Source: Paenibacillaceae bacterium GAS479 (GTDB lineage Bacteria; Bacillota; Bacilli; Paenibacillales; Paenibacillaceae). Taken from it: a stretch of 64,000 nt of DNA. The translations under genes were made by a program, and so were the position numbers. The notes below the pieces were generated by a model. That model ran no database searches, was not told the origin of the DNA, and worked only from the letters and a program-made list of their open reading frames with translations. Each line of letters opens with the position of its first letter. Within the stretch, counting starts at the first letter, position 1. This document shows, one piece after another, positions 9,536 through 17,397 of the stretch. Where the stretch lies: positions 4,608,501 to 4,672,500 of the forward strand of contig LT629764.1 of NCBI GenBank assembly GCA_900105225.1, read 5' to 3'.

Positions 9536-10756
9536 ATGTTAGACGGCAAAACGATCCTACTCGGCGTAACCGGCGGCATAGCCGCCTATAAAGCGGCTGC
9601 TTTATGCAGCAAGCTGGTGCAGAAAGGCGCGCACGTCCATGTCATCATGACGGAATCCGCGGCTCGCTTCATTACGCCACTTACACTGCAGTCGCTTTCG
9701 CGCAATCCGGTTCATGTGGATACTTTTAATGAAGAGGACCCAACTGTAGTAACTCATATCAACCTGGCGGATCGCGCTGATCTGGTGCTGATCGCACCGG
9801 CGACAGCCAATTCACTGGCCAAGTTGGCAGCTGGTCTGGCGGATGATATGTTGAGCACGACATTGCTGGCGACTACAGCTCCAATTATTGCAGCACCCGC
9901 CATGAATGTGCATATGTACGAGCATCCGGCGACGGTTGCCAACATGGAGACGCTCGGTCGCAGAGGCGTCCGCTTTATTGATCCGGGCACCGGGCAGCTG
10001 GCTTGCGGTTATGTCGCTAAAGGAAGACTGGCCGAACCGGAGGAGATCGTTCAGGCGGTGGAGCTTTATTTGGCGTCTCGCTCCATGCTGCTTGGTAAAA
10101 GGGTCATCGTCACTGCTGGGGGCACTGTGGAGCGCTTCGATCCCGTCCGCTACCTGACGAATGATTCTTCGGGCAAAATGGGCTTTGCGATTGCCGAAGC
10201 TGCCCGCGACCTTGGCGCCCAGGTAACGCTAATTGCGGCACGGACGACAGCGCCCGCCCCGGGAGGCGTCGAGCTCGTGCGTGTGGAATCCGCTCAGCAG
10301 ATGCTGGATGCGGTGCTGTCGCGTTTTGACTCTGCGGATGTCGTTGTGAAGGCGGCGGCTGTGGCGGATTACCGTCCCGTTATTCGTCATGAGACGAAGC
10401 TCAAGAAGACGGGAGATACGCTTGTCATAGAGATGGAAAAAACGACCGACATTTTGGCGGAGCTTGGACGGCGCAAAAAGGGCCAGTTTCTGGTCGGCTT
10501 TGCGGCTGAGACGGATCGGTTGGAAGAGCATGCAATGGACAAGCTGCAGCGCAAAAACTGTGATCTAATCGTCGCCAACGACGTGACTATGGATGGCGCT
10601 GGTTTCAATGTGGATACGAATGCTGTAAGCATTTTCGACCCGAACGGGCTTGTCGAGGTTTTGCCAGTGCTGGGTAAAAGAGAAACGGCCGATCGTCTCA
10701 TGAGGCTTGTTGCGGATCAGCTGGCGGGCAGCGCCAAAGCGGGGGTTAAGCTGTGA
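9536..10756 (+). CDS. coaBC: bifunctional phosphopantothenoylcysteine decarboxylase / phosphopantothenate-cysteine ligase
   Basis: A 406-residue two-domain enzyme of coenzyme A synthesis. The N-terminal CoaC half (about residues 1-185) is a flavoprotein that decarboxylates 4'-phosphopantothenoylcysteine; GVTGGIAAYKA and the PAMNVHMYEHP motif with its Asn and His are visible. The C-terminal CoaB half joins cysteine to 4'-phosphopantothenate and carries the VTAGGTVERFDPVRYLTN and IVANDV motifs. AGGGGGGAGA precedes the ATG. The TGA overlaps the GTG of priA by 4 bp, so the two are translationally coupled. Confidence 0.96.
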   Translation: MLDGKTILLGVTGGIAAYKAAALCSKLVQKGAHVHVIMTESAARFITPLTLQSLSRNPVHVDTFNEEDPTVVTHINLADRADLVLIAPATANSLAKLAAGLADDMLSTTLLATTAPIIAAPAMNVHMYEHPATVANMETLGRRGVRFIDPGTGQLACGYVAKGRLAEPEEIVQAVELYLASRSMLLGKRVIVTAGGTVERFDPVRYLTNDSSGKMGFAIAEAARDLGAQVTLIAARTTAPAPGGVELVRVESAQQMLDAVLSRFDSADVVVKAAAVADYRPVIRHETKLKKTGDTLVIEMEKTTDILAELGRRKKGQFLVGFAAETDRLEEHAMDKLQRKNCDLIVANDVTMDGAGFNVDTNAVSIFDPNGLVEVLPVLGKRETADRLMRLVADQLAGSAKAGVKL

Positions 10757-13227
10757 TTGCCGGCGTCATCGTGGATGTGCCGAGCCGCAACACGGATCGT
10801 CCGTTCAGTTACCTAGTGCCGCCGGACATGCAAGCCTGGATTGAACCGGGCAGCAGGGTAGGCGTTCCTTTTGCCAATCGGACGCTGCAGGGCTTCGTAG
10901 TCAGCTTGACGGAGGAGCTTCCTGCGGAAGGGCCAACGAAGCTGAAAGCCATTGCGGAGCTGCTCGACCCGTTGCCGCCGCTGCTGCCGGATCTGGTGGA
11001 GTTGGCAAAATGGATCAGTGAGAAATACTGTTGTACGTGGACCGCCGCGCTGCAGGCGATGGTTCCTTCTGCGATCAAGGGCAAGGCGGAGCGTTATATC
11101 CGGCTCGCGGAAGAGGGGGAGCACTCGCTTCCTCCGGGACTGCTCAAGGAGCTTGAACGCTCTTCGGAAGGAATGCGCTTGGAAACGATTCAGAAGCGCT
11201 ATCCGGAGGCGGGGGGAGCAATTAAAGGGGCGCTTGCAGATGGGCTGCTGATCGAGGAAACGACAATTCGCGATCGCTTGTCGGTCCGCACGCTGCTCAC
11301 TGTGTATCCGTCTGAGGACCGCCAAGCGACTGAGGCTGCTCTGGCTGCGCTGCCTGCTCGGGCCGCGCGTCAGCGTGAGCTTCTTCAATATGTGCTAGAG
11401 CTTGCGGTGCCGGTCACGCTGCAGGCGATGCTGGCGGAGACAGGCGCTAGCGCCTCTGCCGCCAAGGCGCTTGCCGAAAAAGGGTACATCCTCATCGAGG
11501 AGGCGGAGCAACAGCGCGATCCTTATGCTGGCCGGGATTTTCAGAGATCGTCTCCGCTGCCGTTGACCGCTGCTCAGCAGGAAGTGTTTTTGCGCATTCG
11601 CGATGCGGTAGAGTTGGAATCTCCGGCAACCTTCTTGCTGCATGGTGTCACAGGCAGCGGCAAAACCGAAATCTACATGCAATCAATTCAGCGTGCGCTT
11701 GAACTCGGCCGCGAGGCCATCGTGCTCGTGCCGGAGATTTCGCTCACACCGCAGATGGTGGAACGATTCAAGGGACGTTTTGGCGACGAGGTGGCGGTGC
11801 TGCACAGTCGTCTGTCCAGCGGTGAGCGCTACGATGAGTGGCGGCGCATCCGGCGCGGCGGGGCCAAGGTGGCAATTGGCGCTCGCTCGGCGGTTTTTGC
11901 TCCTTTTACAAGGCTTGGCCTGATCATTATCGACGAGGAGCATGAGTCCAGCTACAAACAGGAAGAGACGCCCAAGTATCATGCTCGGGAGGTAGCGGTT
12001 CAGCGAGCCCGCCAGCAGGGAGCTGTTGTTGTACTTGGATCGGCGACACCTTCACTTGAAACATACGCGGCCGCCGTTCGCGGCGGCTCGGGGAGCGGGG
12101 CGCTGCTTTCGCTGTCGGAGCGCGTCGGGGCAAGAGCGATGCCGCCGGTCACAATTACTGATATGCGCGAAGAGCTGAAGAGCGGCAACCGCTCGATGTT
12201 CAGCCGCGCTTTACATGAGGCGCTTCAGACTCGCTTGGAGCGGGGCGAACAATCTGTGCTGCTGCTCAACCGGCGGGGGTACTCCACTTTTGTCACCTGT
12301 CGCTCCTGTGGTTACACTGCCCAATGCCCGCATTGCGACATCTCGCTTACTTATCATCAAAAGACGAGGGCAATGCGTTGTCACTATTGCGGCCATGCAG
12401 AGATCGCACCGAGCACTTGTCCTTCCTGCTCCAGTGAGCAGATCCGTTACTTCGGGGTAGGCACGCAGAAGGTCGAGGAAGAGCTGGCCAAGCTTTTCCC
12501 CGGCATCCGGGTCATCCGCATGGATGTGGATACGACGAGCGAGAAGAATTCCCATGAAAAATGGCTCAAGCTGTTCGGTGAGCGCAAGGCAGATGTGCTG
12601 CTCGGAACCCAGATGGTTGCCAAAGGGCTGGATTTTCCCTATGTTACGCTGGTTGGCGTAATCGCCGCGGATACCTCGCTGAATTTACCGGACTTCCGGG
12701 CGGGCGAGCGCACATTCCAGTTGCTTACGCAGGTCGCCGGAAGGGCCGGAAGGCATCATCTGCCAGGCGAAGTTGTCATCCAAACGTACAATCCGGAGCA
12801 TTATGCGGTGACTACTTCGCAGCAGCATGACTATGACAGCTTCGTGCAGGAGGAGCTGCGGCATCGAAGAATGATGGGGTATCCGCCTTTTTGTCGGCTC
12901 ATACTCGTCACGATGTCTCATGAGCAGCTAGCGAATTTGTCTGCGACAAGCGAGCGATTCGCTCATAGATTACGGGAGCTGGCCGCCCAGTCCGGCGTAC
13001 TGCAGTCGCTGCAAGGCAGCAGCGAGCGGGCAATGGAGCTGCTTGGTCCGGTTGCTTCGCCGATCTCTCGCATGAAAGACCGATACCGGTTCCAGTGCAT
13101 GATCAAATATCGCGGAGCGGTGCCGGCTTCCACTATGGTGACGGAGGCGATTCGACTCACGGAAGCCGAGTCTTCCAAGTCCGGCGTGTTGTTCAGCGTG
13201 GACGTTGATCCGCAGATGATTTTATAG
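10753..13227 (+). CDS. priA: primosomal replication-restart helicase PriA
   Basis: An 824-residue DEAH-type superfamily 2 helicase that reloads the replisome at collapsed forks. Visible: N-terminal DNA-binding region, Walker A GVTGSGKTE, DEEH box in IIDEEHES, and the zinc-binding insert with paired cysteines (CRSCG, CPHC, CHYCG, CPSC) at about residues 518-557. Helicase motif VAGRAGR is near residue 660. The gene begins with GTG inside the coaBC stop (GTGA) and has no separate ribosome site visible beyond the coupled one. Length is within the family range. Confidence 0.96.
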   Translation: MIAGVIVDVPSRNTDRPFSYLVPPDMQAWIEPGSRVGVPFANRTLQGFVVSLTEELPAEGPTKLKAIAELLDPLPPLLPDLVELAKWISEKYCCTWTAALQAMVPSAIKGKAERYIRLAEEGEHSLPPGLLKELERSSEGMRLETIQKRYPEAGGAIKGALADGLLIEETTIRDRLSVRTLLTVYPSEDRQATEAALAALPARAARQRELLQYVLELAVPVTLQAMLAETGASASAAKALAEKGYILIEEAEQQRDPYAGRDFQRSSPLPLTAAQQEVFLRIRDAVELESPATFLLHGVTGSGKTEIYMQSIQRALELGREAIVLVPEISLTPQMVERFKGRFGDEVAVLHSRLSSGERYDEWRRIRRGGAKVAIGARSAVFAPFTRLGLIIIDEEHESSYKQEETPKYHAREVAVQRARQQGAVVVLGSATPSLETYAAAVRGGSGSGALLSLSERVGARAMPPVTITDMREELKSGNRSMFSRALHEALQTRLERGEQSVLLLNRRGYSTFVTCRSCGYTAQCPHCDISLTYHQKTRAMRCHYCGHAEIAPSTCPSCSSEQIRYFGVGTQKVEEELAKLFPGIRVIRMDVDTTSEKNSHEKWLKLFGERKADVLLGTQMVAKGLDFPYVTLVGVIAADTSLNLPDFRAGERTFQLLTQVAGRAGRHHLPGEVVIQTYNPEHYAVTTSQQHDYDSFVQEELRHRRMMGYPPFCRLILVTMSHEQLANLSATSERFAHRLRELAAQSGVLQSLQGSSERAMELLGPVASPISRMKDRYRFQCMIKYRGAVPASTMVTEAIRLTEAESSKSGVLFSVDVDPQMIL

Positions 13228-13334
13228 ATTAGTGGCAAGGGACTGGCCTTTTTCCCGTTATTTGCGGCATAAGATATTTCATGTGTCAGGCTGACTTGGC
13301 GAGTTTTATTTTAGATAAGGAAGGTGCGTTCAAC

Positions 13335-13826
13335 ATGGCAATTCGTCTCATCGTACAAAATCCCGACCCCGTTCTTCGCGAGGTCGCCAAGGAAGTAACC
13401 AAATTCAATTCCAATCTCCACAAGTTGTTGAAAGATATGGCGGAAACGATGTACGACGCGGAGGGCGTTGGTCTAGCCGCACCTCAGGTCGGCATTTCCA
13501 AACGCGTCATCGTTGTGGATATTGGAGAGGAAAGCGGCTTGATCGAAATGGTCAATCCGGAGATCGTTGAGCGTGATGGCGAACAGTTTGGGCCAGAAGG
13601 CTGCCTCAGCATCCTGAATCTGAACGGCGATGTGCGTCGTGCCGAAAAGGTTCGCGTACGGGGACAGGACCGGAACGGACAGTTTTTTGAGGTGGAAGCG
13701 GAAGGTTTCTTGGCTCGCGCTTTCCAGCATGAGGTTGATCATCTGAATGGTATTCTGTTCATCGATCTGGCGGAGGAGCTGTACGACGGCTCGGCTCGCG
13801 ATCGTCGGAACAGCGACGAGGAGTGA
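13335..13826 (+). CDS. def: peptide deformylase
   Basis: A 163-residue type 1 deformylase that removes the formyl group from nascent proteins. The three family motifs are intact: GVGLAAPQVG, EGCLS with the metal Cys, and HEVDHLNG with the two metal His and the catalytic Glu. The start at 13335 (MAIRLIVQNPDP) is preceded by GGAAGGTG; the upstream in-frame GTG-like extension from 13281 has no family similarity. It is followed by fmt, its functional opposite, almost without a gap. Confidence 0.96.
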   Translation: MAIRLIVQNPDPVLREVAKEVTKFNSNLHKLLKDMAETMYDAEGVGLAAPQVGISKRVIVVDIGEESGLIEMVNPEIVERDGEQFGPEGCLSILNLNGDVRRAEKVRVRGQDRNGQFFEVEAEGFLARAFQHEVDHLNGILFIDLAEELYDGSARDRRNSDEE

Positions 13827-13831
13827 GCGGG

Positions 13832-14842
13832 ATGCGCATTGTATTCATGGGAACGCCGGAGTTTGCGGTTCCTTCTTTGCACTGGCTGATGAGCGAAGAG
13901 GCCCGCAGTCTCGGCTGTGAGGTTGTTGGTGTCGTTTCGCAGCCGGATCGGCCTAAGGGCCGCAAAAAGGAGCTTGCTCCTACGCCGGTCAAAGCGGCCG
14001 CGCTGGAATATGGGCTGCCTGTGCTGCAGCCGGAGCGTATGCGTCGCCCGGAGGCGGTAGAGGAGCTGAAGCTGCTCGGACCGGAGCTAATCGTGACTGC
14101 TGCTTACGGCCAAATTTTGCCTCGCGATGTGCTGGAAATGCCAAGGCTTGGCTGCATCAATGTACATGGCTCGCTGCTGCCTAAATACCGCGGTGGAGCG
14201 CCGATCCAGCGCTCGATCATGAACGGCGAGTCGGAGACTGGCGTGACGATCATGTATATGGCGGAAGGTCTCGATACAGGCGATATGATCAGCCGTGTCG
14301 AGGTGCCAATTACCGATGCCGACGATTCAGGCACGATGTTCCATAAGCTCAGCGAAGCCGGAGCTCGGCTGTTGGCCGACACGCTTCCGGAGCTGCTGGA
14401 GGGCCGCGCGCCACGCGTGCCGCAAGAGGAGTCGGAGGCGACCTATGCGCCGAACTTGAAGCGCGAGGACGAGCAGTTGGACTGGTCCCGCAGCGCGCGG
14501 GAGCTGTTCAATCAAGTACGCGGCCTGTCGCCGATGGCCGGCGGTTTTACGCTGCTTGGCGGCGAGCCGTTCAAGGTGCGCCTATGCGCCGCCGAGGACA
14601 AGCCCGGGCCGATAGGCGCGGCGCCAGGGCAGGTGCTGGATGCCGGATCTGACGGCATCCGGGTAGTTACTGGCAGCGGCGTATTGCGGCTGCTGGAAAT
14701 TCAGCCAGCCGGCAAGCGGGTTATGCCCGCTGCCGAATGGCTGAAAGGTGCCCGGCTGCAAGCGGGCACCGTGTTTGGCGCGCCGGCGGCTGAGCCCGGC
14801 AGCGCAGACGGCCCGGCCGCCGAGTTAGGCGGCGGCCGATGA
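13832..14842 (+). CDS. fmt: methionyl-tRNA formyltransferase
   Basis: A 336-residue enzyme that formylates initiator Met-tRNA using 10-formyltetrahydrofolate. MRIVFMGTPEFAVPS at the start and HGSLLPKYRGGAPIQ (with the catalytic His) about residue 109 are diagnostic; the C-terminal OB-like domain follows. GAGGAG at 13818-13823 sets the ATG at 13832, although an in-frame GTG at 13823 exists. The last 20 residues are Ala/Gly/Pro-rich and merge with the very GC-rich start of rsmB, which overlaps by 4 bp (ATGA). Confidence 0.95.
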   Translation: MRIVFMGTPEFAVPSLHWLMSEEARSLGCEVVGVVSQPDRPKGRKKELAPTPVKAAALEYGLPVLQPERMRRPEAVEELKLLGPELIVTAAYGQILPRDVLEMPRLGCINVHGSLLPKYRGGAPIQRSIMNGESETGVTIMYMAEGLDTGDMISRVEVPITDADDSGTMFHKLSEAGARLLADTLPELLEGRAPRVPQEESEATYAPNLKREDEQLDWSRSARELFNQVRGLSPMAGGFTLLGGEPFKVRLCAAEDKPGPIGAAPGQVLDAGSDGIRVVTGSGVLRLLEIQPAGKRVMPAAEWLKGARLQAGTVFGAPAAEPGSADGPAAELGGGR

Positions 14843-16413
14843 GCGGCGGCCCGCGTAGCGGCCGCCGGGAGCCTGGGGCGACGCCGGGCAAAGCCGGCGT
14901 CGGCAGCGGCAGCGCCGGCCGGCAAGGCGCGGCCGGCGGCACGCCTAGCGGCCGCCGGGGCGGTGCGCCCGGCGGCAAAGGCGCCGCGCCTGGCGCGGGG
15001 CCCGGGGCTAGCGCGCCGCGGGCGCGGCAACCGCGCAGCGCGCGCGAGCTCGCGCTGGATGCGCTTGTCCGCGTATCACGCGACGGCGCGTACAGCAATC
15101 TGCAGCTAAACGCAGCGCTGCAGGAAGCTGGCCTGTCGCGCGCCGATGCCGGACTTGCGACTGAGCTTGTGTACGGCACGCTGCAGCGGCGTCTGACGCT
15201 GGACCACTGGCTGCAGCAGTTCATAGCCAAAGGCTTTGCGAAGCTGGAGCCTTGGGTACTTTCGCTGCTGCGCATGAGTCTGTACCAGCTCGTTTATCTC
15301 GACCGCGTGCCCGCCCATGCGGCGGTTAATGAAGCGGTCAATATCGGCCGCCGACGCGGTCATGCTGGCATTGCAAGCATGCTCAACGGCGTGCTGCGCA
15401 ACGCCGTCCGCCAATTGCCACAGCTCAAGGCAGAGACATTTGCCGGTGAGACAAATGAGGTTCGGCGTCTGTCGCTTCGCCATTCTTATCCCGAATGGCT
15501 AGTTGGACGTTGGATTTCCGCCTATGGCGTTGAGACAGCCGAAGCGATGATGGAGTCGGGCAACGAGCCTCCTCGTAGTAGCCTGCGCATTAACCGCCTG
15601 CGGACAAGTCCCCAGCAGGCGCTGAGTCAGCTCCAGCAGGCAGGTCTGGATGCACGCTTGTCGGACGCTGCACCTTGGGCGGGCGTCGTAGTTGCTCGTG
15701 GCGGCAATCTTGTCGGCACCGACGGTTACACCGAAGGGCTCTGGTCCATCCAGGATGAGAGCTCGATGATCGTCGCCGCAGCCGCGGATCCTCGTCCTGG
15801 ATTCCGCGTGCTCGATTGCTGCGCCGCCCCGGGCGGCAAGTCTGCCCATATGGCGGAGCTGATGGAGGGTAAGGGCGAGATCATCGCCAATGATCTGCAT
15901 CCGCACAAAAAGGCGCTTGTGGAGAGCCAGGCGGCTCGCCTCGGCCTTAACAACATTCGGGCTGTATCCGGCGATGCGGCGGAGCTGACGGAGCATTTTG
16001 CACCAGCTTCCTTCGACCTGGTGTTGCTGGATGCTCCTTGCTCAGGCCTCGGTGTCATTCGACGCAAGCCGGAGATCAAGTGGACCAAAACCTCGGATGA
16101 CATCGCCGCCATCGCCGCGATTCAGGAGCGTCTGCTGGATTCGGCCAGTGGCCTAGTGAAGCCGGGCGGTACGCTACTGTACAGTACTTGCACGATTGCG
16201 GAGGAGGAAAACGGCAAGCAAATCGCCGACTTCCTTGCGAAACATCCCGATTTCTCGCTTGATCCAGAGGGCTGGCCTGCTGAAGTGCTTGAGCCGCTTC
16301 GCTTGGCGGGAGTAGAGTCGACTGCGGCAGACCGTTTTGACGGCGCGCTGCAGCTGCTTCCACAGCATTTTGGCAGCGACGGCTTCTACATTGCACGCCT
16401 GAAACGCATTTAA
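14839..16413 (+). CDS. rsmB: 16S rRNA (cytosine-967-C5)-methyltransferase RsmB with Gly/Ala/Arg-rich N-terminal extension
   Basis: A 524-residue RsmB/Sun methyltransferase that makes m5C967 on 16S rRNA using S-adenosylmethionine. After a NusB-like RNA-binding domain (about residues 66-200) comes the Rossmann domain with CCAAPGGKSAH, LDAPCSGLGVIRRKPEIKW and the second catalytic Cys in YSTCTIAEEEN. Family members are usually near 450 residues; the excess is a low-complexity extension of about 65 residues rich in Gly, Ala, Arg, Ser and Pro, encoded by extremely GC-rich DNA with a repeated TAGCGGCCGCCGGG. The start overlaps the fmt stop. A later internal start is possible but no better ribosome site is visible. 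Confidence 0.93.
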   Translation: MSGGPRSGRREPGATPGKAGVGSGSAGRQGAAGGTPSGRRGGAPGGKGAAPGAGPGASAPRARQPRSARELALDALVRVSRDGAYSNLQLNAALQEAGLSRADAGLATELVYGTLQRRLTLDHWLQQFIAKGFAKLEPWVLSLLRMSLYQLVYLDRVPAHAAVNEAVNIGRRRGHAGIASMLNGVLRNAVRQLPQLKAETFAGETNEVRRLSLRHSYPEWLVGRWISAYGVETAEAMMESGNEPPRSSLRINRLRTSPQQALSQLQQAGLDARLSDAAPWAGVVVARGGNLVGTDGYTEGLWSIQDESSMIVAAAADPRPGFRVLDCCAAPGGKSAHMAELMEGKGEIIANDLHPHKKALVESQAARLGLNNIRAVSGDAAELTEHFAPASFDLVLLDAPCSGLGVIRRKPEIKWTKTSDDIAAIAAIQERLLDSASGLVKPGGTLLYSTCTIAEEENGKQIADFLAKHPDFSLDPEGWPAEVLEPLRLAGVESTAADRFDGALQLLPQHFGSDGFYIARLKRI

Positions 16414-16506
16414 CAGGAATGGTGCAGCCCTGCGCCATCCTGACTATGCACCAGTGTACTCTTTTTCAGTAAACTGCCATTCCCACGCAGCTCAGATCGT
16501 GCATGA

Positions 16507-16551
16507 AAGCCTTCCGGGCTTCGCAGCAAGCGGAGCGGGAAGGCTTTTTTC
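16507..16551 (+). terminator. intrinsic terminator of the def-fmt-rsmB operon
   Basis: AAGCCTTCC (16507-16515) pairs with GGAAGGCTT (16538-16546) and is followed by TTTTTT, about 95 bp after the rsmB stop. Confidence 0.85.
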
Positions 16552-16556
16552 TTTCA

Positions 16557-16686
16557 TTCGGATACGAACCCGCCCAAGAGGAAAGATACGCTATTGCTCG
16601 TCCTACTGGAATACGGATCCGTTCAACAAGATAAATACGCTATTGCTCGTCCTACTCGAATACGAATCCGCCCAAGAGGAAGGAAG
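16557..16686 (+). repeat. 49-bp tandem repeat, about 2.6 copies
   Basis: The block containing ATACGCTATTGCTCGTCC recurs at 16586 and 16635, and the flanking GAATACGNATCCGNNCAA recurs at about 16560, 16609 and 16658, an exact 49-bp period. Because 49 is not a multiple of 3 and the copies differ by scattered changes, this is not a coding repeat. A diverged relative lies at 7901-7945. Confidence 0.8.
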
Positions 16687-16742
16687 CTATCAAAACACAT
16701 CATGCCTCAGCTCAGCTCGACGCTACCCATTCACGCACCAGC

Positions 16743-16930
16743 TAGCGGATCTGAGAGAGCTTATTTCGTCTCAAAACAGACTACGAATTATCTAGCGGAT
16801 CTGAGAAGCGTTATTTGGGTCAGAAATGATAATACTACCAAGAAATGTCCTCAATAGCGTCTCTCAGTTCCGTTACGCTTCGAAAACCCTTGATTTTGCT
16901 GAAATAAGGCTTCTCAGTTTCGTTACGTAT
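16743..16930. repeat. four copies of a ~25-bp motif in a 2+2 inverted arrangement, ~50-bp spacing
   Basis: TAGCGGATCTGAGAGAGCTT at 16743 and a near copy at 16793 read on the plus strand; the reverse complement pattern (AAATAAGG, CTCTCAGTTCCGTTACG) occurs at about 16852 and 16902. Spacing within each pair is about 50 bp. The copies diverge at a few sites but keep CTCAG and the TCCG core. Confidence 0.7.
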
Positions 16931-16950
16931 GGAGGGAGGTACTTTGATTC

Positions 16951-17152
16951 ATGCCCAACCGAAGCTCATCGCGCCTCAGTTCATCCACGCACACTCATCC
17001 GAAGCTCGTCGCGCCCCAGTTCATCCACGCACACTCAACCGAAGCTCATCGCACCCAAGTTCATCCACGCACACCCAACCGAAGCTCATCGCGCCCCGGC
17101 TCGTCCACGCACACCCAACCGAACCTCGGCACATTTCAACTCGTCCATGCCT
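16951..17152 (+). repeat. 40-bp tandem repeat, five copies
   Basis: The unit begins GAAGCTCATCGCGCCCCAGT and ends in CCACGCACACCCAACC. Copies start at 16961, 17001, 17041, 17081 and 17121 (the last is degenerate), exactly 40 bp apart with no spacers. The period is not a multiple of 3, so the open frames seen across it arise from the repeat rather than from a gene. Confidence 0.85.
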
Positions 17153-17336
17153 GCCCCAGCTGACTAAATCCCCTTCAAACACAGGCTGCGAATCATCTAA
17201 CAGAACCGAGGTTGAGTGCTTCGAACTCCATTCTCGTTTCGCTTGGAACCAGCCTACGGATTTGATAGACCGCTATCCAGCCCTACTTCCACTTCACTTT
17301 TTGTTACCGCTTTAATCTTTAATGAGGGTATTTTTA

Positions 17337-17366
17337 TTGGCAGTCATAGGCCGGATAGATTAAACT
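17337..17366 (+). promoter_or_regulatory. candidate sigma-A promoter of the LTA-synthase-like gene
   Basis: TTGGCA at 17337-17342, an 18-bp spacer and TAAACT at 17361-17366, about 30 bp before the start codon at 17398. Confidence 0.5.
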
Positions 17367-17397
17367 ATTGTAAAAGATAATCAGGAGTAGATGCGAT

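Larger units (their letters stand above)
16414..17397. other. 984-bp gene-free region filled with repeats
   Basis: Between rsmB and the LTA-synthase-like gene there is a terminator, then the 49-bp, ~50-bp inverted and 40-bp repeat families in succession, then about 180 bp without recognisable features and a promoter. It sits where a conserved housekeeping cluster (rsmB then rlmN) is interrupted. Confidence 0.75.

Noticed and set aside
16951-17152. CRISPR array (regular 40-bp repeats)
   Set aside because: The units are contiguous without unique spacers and no cas gene is nearby; it is a simple tandem repeat.
16454-17315. Several overlapping open frames of 60-128 codons in the repeat cluster
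   Set aside because: They arise from the repeats, have period 49 or 40, no ribosome sites and no plausible protein sequence.
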